DNA of 64,000 nt from contig JAZQDE010000015.1 in NCBI GenBank assembly GCA_045546695.1, forward strand, positions 55,343 through 119,342, written 5' to 3'. Shown piece by piece: positions 53,627 to 61,644 of this stretch (position 1 is its first letter; every line of letters starts with the position of its first letter). Under the pieces are notes generated by a model, which did not search any database, was not told the DNA's origin, and worked only from the letters and a program-made list of their open reading frames with translations. The DNA is from SIG424 sp045546695 (lineage in GTDB: Bacteria > Bacillota > Clostridia > UBA1212 > UBA1255). A program made the translations under genes and the position numbers.

Positions 53627-54559
53627 TCAATCAAAGTCAAATAATGCTGTACTGAAATATCTTTCGCCGGTATCGGGAAGTACTGTGACAACAGTCTTGC
53701 CTTTGCCGAGCTTCTTTGCGAGTCTGACAGCCGCCGCTACGTTTGTGCCGCTTGAGATGCCGCAAAGAATTCCTTCTTCGCGCATAAGTCTCTGGGCTGT
53801 ACCGATTGCTTCTTCGTCTGTAATTATGGCAATATCACTGTAAATTTCTGTATTAAGGTTCTTTGGGATAAGTCCGTCGCCGATGCCCATCTGAAGGTGC
53901 GTGCCGATACTGCCACCTGATAATATCGCAGCATTTTCCGGCTCAACTGCCCAGATAACTACGTCAGGATAAAGACTTTTAAGAATCTCACCGATACCTG
54001 ATATCGTTCCGCCTGTGCCGATTCCTGAGCAGAATCCGTCGATTTTTACGCCGACCTGCTCTACCATTTCAAGTGCAGTATGGAATTTATGAACTGCCGG
54101 ATTGTCAGGATTTTCAAACTGCTGCGGTACGTAAACGTTCTTGTCTTCTTCTGCCATTCTCATTGCCATATCAAGACATTCATGAATACATTTACCGATA
54201 TCTCCGTCGTCGTGAACAGTTATAACCTCTGCGCCGTATGCACGTATCAGCTTGCGCCTTTCTACGCTGACAGAATCAGGCATTATAATCTTGACTTTGT
54301 ATCCTTTTACGGCACCTACAAGTGCAAGTCCGATTCCCTGGTTGCCGCTTGTCGGCTCAACAATTATCGTATCTTTGTTGATTCTACCCTCTTTTTCGGC
54401 CTCAAGCAGCATATTGTATGCCGTTCTTGTCTTGATAGAGCCACCGATATTAAGCCCTTCGTATTTAACGAGAATATCAGCTGAATCCTCATCAACTATC
54501 TTGCTGAGCTTTATAACAGGTGTATGGCCGATTGCCTCTAATATATTGTTATATACCAT
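53627..54559 (-). CDS. cysK: Cysteine synthase A (O-acetylserine thiol-lyase)
   Basis: A 310-residue fold-type II PLP enzyme. The PLP lysine is in GLNIGGSIKTRTAYNML (about residue 42), the substrate loop is PTSGNQGIGLALVGA (67-81; many CysK proteins have GNTG), and the phosphate cradle is GIGTGGTISGIGEIL near 175. The C-terminal Ser of the PLP ring site lies in CGISSGTNVAAAVRLAK. It makes cysteine from O-acetylserine and sulfide. No serine acetyltransferase gene is adjacent. Confidence 0.93.
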   Translation of the reverse strand: MVYNNILEAIGHTPVIKLSKIVDEDSADILVKYEGLNIGGSIKTRTAYNMLLEAEKEGRINKDTIIVEPTSGNQGIGLALVGAVKGYKVKIIMPDSVSVERRKLIRAYGAEVITVHDDGDIGKCIHECLDMAMRMAEEDKNVYVPQQFENPDNPAVHKFHTALEMVEQVGVKIDGFCSGIGTGGTISGIGEILKSLYPDVVIWAVEPENAAILSGGSIGTHLQMGIGDGLIPKNLNTEIYSDIAIITDEEAIGTAQRLMREEGILCGISSGTNVAAAVRLAKKLGKGKTVVTVLPDTGERYFSTALFDFD

Positions 54560-54583
54560 AATTAACCCCTTTTAAAGTGTCCA

Positions 54584-56299
54584 TTACATCTTTTCAACTA
54601 CGTCAACACCGATAAGATACAATGCACTTCTGATTACGCTGCACATTGCTTCGGTAAGTTCAAGTCTCTTTGCACGGGCAACGCCAGTTGACTTCATGAT
54701 ATTGCACGTGTTGTAGAACTTATTGAACGCAGAAGCCACAGCGAGTGTATATCTTGTTATGATGCAAGGCTGATTTTTGCTTGCGGCATCTTTGACAACA
54801 TTTGAATAGTCATTCAATATCTTTGCCAGTTCAAACTCTTCATTTGTTGGCTCATATGCACTGTCATCGCTGTCAGCCTGCATTTCTGCCGCTTTACGCA
54901 GGATGCTCTTGCCCCTTGCATATGCATACTGCACGTAAGGCCCTGATTCGCCCTCAAAATCGAGAATATCATCCCATGTGAAAATAATATCCCTTTCTCT
55001 GCTGTTCTTCAAAAAGGCAAATATAACGGCTCCTACGCCTATCTTCTGTGCGAGTTCATCAATATTGTCAAGATCCTTGCTCGTGCTGCTTGCCGAAATA
55101 ATCTCTTTTGTCTTTGCAATTGACATATTAAGTAAGTCTTCAAGCAGAATTACGTCGCCGTGGCGTGTTGACATTGATTTGTCCGGGAAACGCACGTATC
55201 CGAAGTCTACGTGTACGCAGTTATCTGCCCAGTCAAAGCCCATCTTGTCGATTACTGAAAATACCTGTTTGAAGTGCAGTGTCTGCGGTGTGCCTACAAC
55301 ATATATATTCTTGTAAAAATCGTAATGTCTCTTTCTGTAAACAGCAGCCGCAATATCACGTGTTGCGTAAATTGTCGTGCCATCTGATTTAAGAATAATA
55401 CAAGGCGGCATGTTGTCGTCTTCAAAACGGACAACCATCGCACCTTCGCTCTCTTCGAGAAGATTCTTCTCTTTGAGAATGTCAACAATCTCAGGCATTT
55501 TATCTGTATAAAAGCTCTCGCCGGCATATGAATCAAACGATATGCCAAGAAGCTTATACATTCTGTTGAACTCTGTAAGGCTTGCGCTTACAAAGAACTG
55601 CCACAGCTCGGTTACTTCACTGTCTCCATCTTCAAGAAGTCTGAAATAATGTCTTGCTTCGTCTTCAAGCTCAGGCTTTTCTTCTGCCTCTTTATGGAAA
55701 CGCACATATATTTTCAGAAGTTCGTTTATAGGGTCTTTTTCTATCACGCTTCTGTCTCCCCAATGCTTGTAAGCACTGATGAGTTTGCCGAACTGTGTAC
55801 CCCAGTCACCGATGTGATTTATTTTCACCGTGTCATATCCAAGGAAGCTGTATATTCTCTCAAGTGAGCTTCCGAGAGCTGTTGACACGAGATGTCCTAC
55901 GTGGAAAGGCTTTGCAATATTCGGTGATGAAAATTCTACCAATACTGTCTTGTCTTTGCCTTCGTCTGTCTTGCCGTATGCATCGCCCATCGCCTTTATC
56001 TCATCGATAACGCCTGAAACGAGGCCGCTTTTTTTCACAAAGAAGTTTACGTATCCGCCTACAACTTCTACTCTGTCTACTATCTGTGAAAATTCTTCTG
56101 TTGCATTTGCAAGTATAGTAGCCTGTATGTCTTTGGCAATAAGTGGCGGCGCCTTCCTTAAAGTCTTTGCAAGGCTGAAACACGGAAATGCCACATCGCC
56201 CATTTCAGGGTTCGGTGGCACTTCTACTGCGCCTGCGACAGCTCCGAGAGCTTCGCAGGCCGCATTTATATTATTTGAAATAATACTCTTATAATCCAT
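54584..56299 (-). CDS. argS: Arginyl-tRNA synthetase
   Basis: A 571-residue class I synthetase with an Arg-specific N-terminal domain (about 1-110). The HIGH equivalent is HVGH in FSSPNIAKPFHVGHLVSTALG (about 127-141), followed by GDWGTQFGKL. The KMSKS loop is reduced to KSMSTRHGD, as is usual in ArgS. A DALR anticodon domain with GPYVQYAYARGKSILRKA forms the C-terminus. GGAGG lies 5 nt before the ATG. Confidence 0.97.
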   Translation of the reverse strand: MDYKSIISNNINAACEALGAVAGAVEVPPNPEMGDVAFPCFSLAKTLRKAPPLIAKDIQATILANATEEFSQIVDRVEVVGGYVNFFVKKSGLVSGVIDEIKAMGDAYGKTDEGKDKTVLVEFSSPNIAKPFHVGHLVSTALGSSLERIYSFLGYDTVKINHIGDWGTQFGKLISAYKHWGDRSVIEKDPINELLKIYVRFHKEAEEKPELEDEARHYFRLLEDGDSEVTELWQFFVSASLTEFNRMYKLLGISFDSYAGESFYTDKMPEIVDILKEKNLLEESEGAMVVRFEDDNMPPCIILKSDGTTIYATRDIAAAVYRKRHYDFYKNIYVVGTPQTLHFKQVFSVIDKMGFDWADNCVHVDFGYVRFPDKSMSTRHGDVILLEDLLNMSIAKTKEIISASSTSKDLDNIDELAQKIGVGAVIFAFLKNSRERDIIFTWDDILDFEGESGPYVQYAYARGKSILRKAAEMQADSDDSAYEPTNEEFELAKILNDYSNVVKDAASKNQPCIITRYTLAVASAFNKFYNTCNIMKSTGVARAKRLELTEAMCSVIRSALYLIGVDVVEKM

Positions 56300-56312
56300 T
56301 TTTCCTCCGATA

Positions 56313-58736
56313 TCAGATAACGATATTTACAAGTCTTCCGGGTACTACAATTACCTTCTTTATCTGACTGTCTCCGATGATTTCTTTTACCTTGGCATCT
56401 TCAAGAGCAGCAGCTTGTGTAGCGTCTTTGTCAAGGCCTGTCGGGATAACAATCTTGGCTTTTACTTTGCCGCAAATCTGTACAACAATCTCAACGCTCG
56501 CCTTTACCATAGCCTTTTCATCGTATTCAGGCCACGTAGCTTTGTAAAGCGGCTGTGAATCGATGTTGCAGAGCTCCCAGAGTTCTTCTGTGATGTGCGG
56601 TGCTACGGGGTTAAGGAGCAACAAGAACGCTTTGAAGTCGCCTTTTGAGAGCTTGCCACAAGCATAAATGCTGTTTACGAGTGACATGAGCGCTGCGATT
56701 GCAGTATTGAACTTCATCTTCTCATAGTCTTCTGTAACCTTCTTGATTGTAGAATGTACTTCTGCTTTGAGTTCATCTGAAATGCTTTCTTCATCTGTCA
56801 GGAAATCCTGCATTTTCCATACTCTTTCGAGGAATCTGTAACAGCCCTTTGCGCCCTGTGTGGACCACGGAATCGCCTGGTCGAATGCACCCATGAACAT
56901 CTCGTAGAGTCTGAATGAGTCTGCACCGATCTCGTCTACGATATCATCAGGATTGATAACGTTTCCGCGTGACTTGGACATCTTTTCACCGTTTTCACCG
57001 AGAATCATGCCGTGAGATGTTCTCTTCTGATACGGCTCAGGACATGAGATAAGTCCCTGATTATAGAGGAATTTATGCCAGAATCTGGAATAAAGCAGGT
57101 GGAGTGTCGTGTGTTCCATACCGCCGTTGTACCAGTCAACAGGCATCCAGTAATCCATAGCTTCTTTTGAAATATATTCGTCGTTGTTGTGTGGATCGCA
57201 GTATCTGATGAAATACCATGAAGAACCTGCCCACTGTGGCATAGTGTCTGTCTCGCGTTTTGCCGGTCTTCCGCACTTAGGACACGTTGTGTTAACCCAT
57301 TCGGGCACGTTTACGAGTGGTGACTCGCCTGTATCTGTCTGTACGTATGACTCGATGTCAGGAAGCTTTATCGGGAGCTGGTCTTCCGGTACCGGTACGT
57401 ATCCGCAATGGTCACAGATAACAACCGGAATAGGCTCGCCCCAGTATCTCTGACGGCTGAATACCCAGTCACGGAGCTTGTAATTTACTTTACGTATGCC
57501 GACGCCTTTTTCTACGAGCCAGTCTATAATCTTTGCCTTTGCCTCTTTGACAGTCAGACCGTCGAGGAAACCAGAATTTACCATTACGCCGCTCTCAATA
57601 TCTGTAAACGCAGCGTTCTGAACGTCGCCACCTGCTACAACTTCGATAATATCAAGACCGAATTTCTTTGCAAATGCCCAGTCGCGGTCATCGTGTGCAG
57701 GTACTGCCATGATCTTACCTGTACCGTATGAAACGAGTACGTAATCTGATGTCCAGACCGGGATCTCTTTGCCATTTACAGGGTTAACTGCGAAGATGCC
57801 TTTAAGTTGTACTCCTGTCTTGTCTTTTACGAGCTCTGTACGCTCAAAGTCAGACTTTTTAGCAGCTTCTGCCTTGTATGCAGCTACTTCATCGTAGTTT
57901 GTAATAAGGTCTTTTACTTTTTCAATCACCGGATCTTCAGGTGATACTACCATATATGTGGCACCGAAAAGTGTGTCAGGTCTTGTTGTATAAACAGTGA
58001 GCTTTTCATCGATAGCAGGTACGTAAAAATCTACTTCTGCGCCTTCACTGCGGCCGATCCAGTTGCGCTGCTGAACTTTTACTTTTTCAATAAAGTCAAC
58101 GTTGTCAAGGCCGTCAATAAGCTCTTGTGCGTATTCTGTAATCTTGAGCATCCACTGTGAACGTTCTACGCGGATAACCTGCGCACCGCATCTTTCACAA
58201 ACGCCGTTTACAACTTCTTCGTTTGCGAGACCTACTTTACATTCTGTACACCAGTTAATCGGCATCTTTGATTTGTATGCAAGGCCTTTTTCAAAGAGCT
58301 TTAAGAATATCCACTGTGTCCATTTATAATAATCAGGGTTTGTTGTGTCTATTTCTCTGTCCCAGTCAAATGAAAAGCCGAGTCTTTTGAGCTGTTCTTT
58401 GAAATGAGCAATGTTTTTCTCGGTAACTACTGCGGGATGAACCTTGTTTTTAATAGCAAAGTTCTCTGTAGGAAGTCCGAAAGCATCCCAGCCTATCGGG
58501 AAAAGTACGTTGTAGCCTTCAAGACGTCTCTTACGTGAGATAATGTCCATCGCAGTGTTTGATCTTGGATGTCCTACATGAAGTCCTTGTCCTGACGGAT
58601 ACGGAAACTCAATAAGTGCATAGAACTTCTTTTTTGCTTTGTCTTCCGGTGTATCAAGACGGGCTGCAAATACTTTGTTGTCGTCCCAGATTTTCTGCCA
58701 TTTTGCTTCTATACTTTTAGGATTATAATCTTTCAT
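56313..58736 (-). CDS. leuS: Leucyl-tRNA synthetase
   Basis: An 807-residue class I synthetase. The HIGH motif is in YPSGQGLHVGHPRSNTAMD (about 46-64), a zinc-like CTECKVGLANEEVVNGVCERCG follows, and the CP1 editing domain has the threonine-rich TTRPDTLFGATYMV. The KMSKS motif is in GENGEKMSKSRGNVI and an anticodon domain ends the protein. Its GENGEK codons give two overlapping-context copies of the GTGAAAA word. GGGGAG lies about 9 nt before the ATG. Confidence 0.98.
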   Translation of the reverse strand: MKDYNPKSIEAKWQKIWDDNKVFAARLDTPEDKAKKKFYALIEFPYPSGQGLHVGHPRSNTAMDIISRKRRLEGYNVLFPIGWDAFGLPTENFAIKNKVHPAVVTEKNIAHFKEQLKRLGFSFDWDREIDTTNPDYYKWTQWIFLKLFEKGLAYKSKMPINWCTECKVGLANEEVVNGVCERCGAQVIRVERSQWMLKITEYAQELIDGLDNVDFIEKVKVQQRNWIGRSEGAEVDFYVPAIDEKLTVYTTRPDTLFGATYMVVSPEDPVIEKVKDLITNYDEVAAYKAEAAKKSDFERTELVKDKTGVQLKGIFAVNPVNGKEIPVWTSDYVLVSYGTGKIMAVPAHDDRDWAFAKKFGLDIIEVVAGGDVQNAAFTDIESGVMVNSGFLDGLTVKEAKAKIIDWLVEKGVGIRKVNYKLRDWVFSRQRYWGEPIPVVICDHCGYVPVPEDQLPIKLPDIESYVQTDTGESPLVNVPEWVNTTCPKCGRPAKRETDTMPQWAGSSWYFIRYCDPHNNDEYISKEAMDYWMPVDWYNGGMEHTTLHLLYSRFWHKFLYNQGLISCPEPYQKRTSHGMILGENGEKMSKSRGNVINPDDIVDEIGADSFRLYEMFMGAFDQAIPWSTQGAKGCYRFLERVWKMQDFLTDEESISDELKAEVHSTIKKVTEDYEKMKFNTAIAALMSLVNSIYACGKLSKGDFKAFLLLLNPVAPHITEELWELCNIDSQPLYKATWPEYDEKAMVKASVEIVVQICGKVKAKIVIPTGLDKDATQAAALEDAKVKEIIGDSQIKKVIVVPGRLVNIVI

Positions 58737-58757
58737 GTTTTATCTCCCCTCTTAAAA

Positions 58758-60143
58758 TTATCTGTCTTTAAGTTCTGTATACTGCTTCTTTTCACCGACG
58801 TTTTTGTACGCCGGTCTGATGATTCTGTTGCTTACGGCAAGCTCTTCGAGTCTGTGTGCGCTCCAGCCTGCTATACGTGAGATAGCAAAAATTGGTGTGT
58901 AGAGCTCTTTTGGAATGTTGAGCATTGAGTATACGAATCCTGAATAGAAGTCTACGTTTGCGCAAAGTACTTTATCTGAAGATTTGAACTTTTCAAATAC
59001 GTACGGTGCAAGCTTCTCAATTCGTTTGTAGAATTCAAACTCGTCTTTCCATTCTCCGCCAAGTTCGTTTGCAAGCTCTTCGGCTTTACTTTTGAGCAAG
59101 ATAGCTCTCGGATCAGACTTTGTGTAAACTGCGTGACCTATACCATAGATAAGACCTGAGCCGTCGTTTGCTTCTTTATTGAGCACCTTAAGCAGATAAT
59201 CTTCAATCTGCTTTTCATCAGTCTTGTCAGTCACGTACTTCTTCATATCGTTAATCATCTCAAGAACCTTGAGGTTTGCGCCGCCGTGCTTGTGGCCCTT
59301 GAGTGCACCGATTGCTGTCGCAATTGCTGCATACGTATCTGTACCGCTTGATGAAACGAGATGTACAGCAAAAGTCGAGTTGTTTCCGCCACCGTGTTCT
59401 GCGTGAAGCATAAGCGCAAGGTCGAGCATCTCGGCTTCTAATTTAGTATATTTACTGTCGGGACGGATCATCTGTAAAAAGTTCTCTGAAGTTGAAAGTC
59501 CCGCCTGCGGATTGTGAATATACAGACTCTTGTCATCGTAATGATGGCTCTTTGTCTGGTACGCATACGCAGCCATAGTCGGAAGCTGTGCGATGAGCAT
59601 TATGCACTGTCTTAATACGTTATCAAATGATAAATCATCAGGATTATCATCATATGAATATGAAGCGAGCACGCATCTTGCAAGCTTATTCATGATATTC
59701 GGGCTCGGAGCCTTCATAATCATATCTTCTGCAAATCCATCAGGAAGCTTACGATAATTGTCAAGCATCGTGCAGAAATCAGCAAGTTCCTTTTCATTTG
59801 GAAGATTACCTGTCAGAAGAAGATATACAGTCTCCTCGAATCCGAACGCATCTCTTCTTTGTGTGCCTTCTACAAGTTTCTTTACGTTGATGCCGCGGTA
59901 AATAAGCTTGCCGTCAACCGGCACTTTTTCTTTCTCATCCATGATGTACGCGCGCACGTCACCGATACTCGTAAGACCTACAAGAACGCCCGTTCCATCC
60001 TGATTACGAAGACCTCTCTTTACGTTGTATTTATCATAAAGAGCAGGATCGAATTTATCTGATGCCAGCACCTTTTCAGAAAGCTCTTTGAAGGTGTCTT
60101 TGTAAATATTATTGATTTCTGATATGTTCTGCTTGTGCTGCAT
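58758..60143 (-). CDS. gltA: Citrate synthase
   Basis: A 461-residue citrate synthase with the three catalytic elements: first His in LMLHAEHGGGNNSTF, second His in GIGHAVYTKSDPRA, and Asp in CANVDFYSGFVYSML. The N-terminal GLTSIGDVRAYI and GKLIYRGINVKKLVEGTQ are normal for the family. It condenses oxaloacetate and acetyl-CoA; 2-methylcitrate synthase is a less likely alternative. GGGAG lies 11 nt before the ATG. It heads the long chain ending in hisIE and has a strong promoter with an ACAGC-N6-GCTGT hairpin right after the predicted start of transcription. Confidence 0.94.
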   Translation of the reverse strand: MQHKQNISEINNIYKDTFKELSEKVLASDKFDPALYDKYNVKRGLRNQDGTGVLVGLTSIGDVRAYIMDEKEKVPVDGKLIYRGINVKKLVEGTQRRDAFGFEETVYLLLTGNLPNEKELADFCTMLDNYRKLPDGFAEDMIMKAPSPNIMNKLARCVLASYSYDDNPDDLSFDNVLRQCIMLIAQLPTMAAYAYQTKSHHYDDKSLYIHNPQAGLSTSENFLQMIRPDSKYTKLEAEMLDLALMLHAEHGGGNNSTFAVHLVSSSGTDTYAAIATAIGALKGHKHGGANLKVLEMINDMKKYVTDKTDEKQIEDYLLKVLNKEANDGSGLIYGIGHAVYTKSDPRAILLKSKAEELANELGGEWKDEFEFYKRIEKLAPYVFEKFKSSDKVLCANVDFYSGFVYSMLNIPKELYTPIFAISRIAGWSAHRLEELAVSNRIIRPAYKNVGEKKQYTELKDR

Positions 60144-60175
60144 AAAGGCTTAAACTCCCTATACTAAAATTGACC

Positions 60176-60191
60176 ACAGCATTTTTGCTGT
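60176..60191. repeat. ACAGC-N6-GCTGT palindrome, copy 2
   Basis: On the minus strand ACAGC-AAAAAT-GCTGT, which differs by one base from the copy at 12314-12329 (plus strand). It covers about +3 to +18 of the predicted citrate synthase transcript, a position suited to an operator or a 5' RNA hairpin. Confidence 0.6.
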
Positions 60192-60200
60192 AATCATATT

Positions 60201-60229
60201 ATTTTATTTTATTATTTAATTTGTGTCAA
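60201..60229 (-). promoter_or_regulatory. Strong predicted promoter for citrate synthase and downstream genes
   Basis: TTGACA (60224-60229) and TAAAAT (60201-60206) are separated by 17 bp on the minus strand. The -35 lies in the last codons of the CNNM-type gene. Confidence 0.8.
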
Positions 60230-61469
60230 CTGATGAAACACATTGTTTTATGGATACTTTTAAGATTCTGTGTGAGTCAGCTTCGTCAATTGTGATAATA
60301 AGATTTTCATATTGTACTCTGTCACCTTTTTCACCGAATCTGCCAAGAAGTTCAGTAACCCATCCGCCTACAGAGTTTGCATCTGTTTCTGTCTCAAAAT
60401 CAAAAAACTCCATAACTTCTGACATTTCTGCAGTACCTTCGAAGGAAAACACGTTTTCTTCTATCTGAACGTAATTTTCAACGACTTCGTCATGTTCGTC
60501 CCAGATATCGCCAACAAGCTCTTCGAGTACGTCTTCCATTGTAACAATGCCCATCGTTCCGCCGTATTCATCTACAACAACAGCGATGTGAGCCTTGTCT
60601 TTCTGAAGTTTGTTGAGTATATCATCAAGTTTTGAGCTTTCGCTTATGTAAATCGGCGATGTCATTACGTCGCGAAGACTCTGCGTCGTCATTCCCGTGC
60701 CTACGTAGAAATCCTTTATATGAATTACACCGACAATGTTGTCAATGTTATCTTCATACACAAGAATTCTCGAGAATTTCGTATCGGTGAAAAGTTGGCC
60801 AAGTTTTGCCTTGTCGTCGTTTACTTCAACGGCGGCAAGTTCCGTACGATGCGTCAGGATTTCCCTTGCTTCAATATCATTGAATTCAAGAGCGTTTCTG
60901 ATAAGCTCGCCTTCATCGTCATCAATGCTGCCGTCTTCCTGAACTTCTTCTACAAGCATAAGAAGTTCATCGTGAGACATCTTGGTATCAGCCTTGACCT
61001 TAACGATTTTTGATACTAATTTTTTCCATAGTGAAAATATGAAATTCAGTGGCGTAAAAAAATATATTAAGAGATTAATTATTGGTGCGGAAAACATTGC
61101 GAAGCTTTCCGGACTGTCTTTCGCCAGATTTTTTGGTGTAATTTCACCGAAAATAAGTACAACTACTGTAATAACCGCGGTCGAAAGCGTCGCACCGATA
61201 TCTCCGTATAACTTTACGAACATTATCGTGCCGATTGACGCCATTGCAATGTTTACAATGTTGTTTCCTATAAGAATTGTTGATATTAATTTGTCGTATT
61301 TTTCTGACAATTTATATGCAAGATCCGCCTTTTTATTGCCCTTCTCACATAACGTTCTGAGTTTTGTCTTGTTCATCGACGTAAACGCCGTCTCAGTTGC
61401 TGAAAAGTATCCTGACATTATTACCAGAACACCAATCGCTATTAAATAAGTTATTATATCTCCCTTCAT
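60216..61469 (-). CDS. CNNM/CorC-family transporter (DUF21, CBS pair, CorC_HlyC)
   Basis: A 417-residue membrane protein. The DUF21 domain (about 1-190) has SGYFSATETAFTSMNKTKL, LIGNNIVNIAMASIGT and FGEITPKNLAKDSPE. A CBS pair (about 205-325) has DEYGGTMGIVTMEDVLEELVGDIWDEHD. A C-terminal CorC_HlyC domain (about 335-410) has SVGGWVTELLGRFGEKGDRV. Relatives move or sense Mg2+ and Co2+, with export documented for several bacterial members; older annotations say hemolysin. The ATG has no ribosome binding site at normal distance. It overlaps the stop of a 14-codon leader ORF (ATGA) that does have GGAGG. Confidence 0.9.
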   Translation of the reverse strand: MKGDIITYLIAIGVLVIMSGYFSATETAFTSMNKTKLRTLCEKGNKKADLAYKLSEKYDKLISTILIGNNIVNIAMASIGTIMFVKLYGDIGATLSTAVITVVVLIFGEITPKNLAKDSPESFAMFSAPIINLLIYFFTPLNFIFSLWKKLVSKIVKVKADTKMSHDELLMLVEEVQEDGSIDDDEGELIRNALEFNDIEAREILTHRTELAAVEVNDDKAKLGQLFTDTKFSRILVYEDNIDNIVGVIHIKDFYVGTGMTTQSLRDVMTSPIYISESSKLDDILNKLQKDKAHIAVVVDEYGGTMGIVTMEDVLEELVGDIWDEHDEVVENYVQIEENVFSFEGTAEMSEVMEFFDFETETDANSVGGWVTELLGRFGEKGDRVQYENLIITIDEADSHRILKVSIKQCVSSVDTN

Positions 61470-61510
61470 TTTGCGTGACGCTTATTCCCGTCACCACTGT
61501 CGCTATCCAT
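61466..61510 (-). CDS. Acidic 14-codon leader ORF upstream of the CNNM-type gene
   Basis: ATG at 61508-61510, encoding MDSDSGDGNKRHAK, TGA at 61466-61468 overlapping the transporter ATG. GGAGG (61523-61527) is 12 nt upstream, somewhat far. Aspartates fill positions 2, 4 and 7, followed by a basic end. The RNA can form GTGACG/CGTCAC within the ORF, or an alternative GACGCT/AGCGTC pairing that ties up the region just upstream of the leader start. Acidic leader peptides upstream of Mg transporters (for example MgtL in enterobacteria) are known to sense low Mg through ribosome instability. The parallel here is inference. Confidence 0.5.
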   Translation of the reverse strand: MDSDSGDGNKRHAK

Positions 61511-61545
61511 CAGCGTCTGTCACCTCCGTGAAAATTATCTGTGCT

Positions 61546-61574
61546 ATGTTACCTTAAATACGTATGTTTGTCAA
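61546..61574 (-). promoter_or_regulatory. Predicted promoter for the leader ORF and CNNM-type gene
   Basis: TTGACA (61569-61574) and TAACAT (61546-61551) are separated by 17 bp on the minus strand. The leader transcript before the transporter ATG would be about 70 nt. Confidence 0.7.
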
Positions 61575-61585
61575 ACTAATCAAAG

Positions 61586-61618
61586 AAAAAAAGCCCGCAT
61601 GCATAAACGCATGCGGAC
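61586..61618 (-). terminator. Terminator of the secreted protein gene at 61645
   Basis: A 10-bp stem (61609-61618 with 61593-61602, one G-T pair), 6-nt loop, then seven T on the minus strand. Confidence 0.88.
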
Positions 61619-61644
61619 TTTATATAAACAGTTCTTAGCTTTTA

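Noticed and set aside
51879..58757. T-box riboswitches before leuS, argS or proS
   Set aside because: Gaps of 12-25 nt are far too short for a T-box leader.
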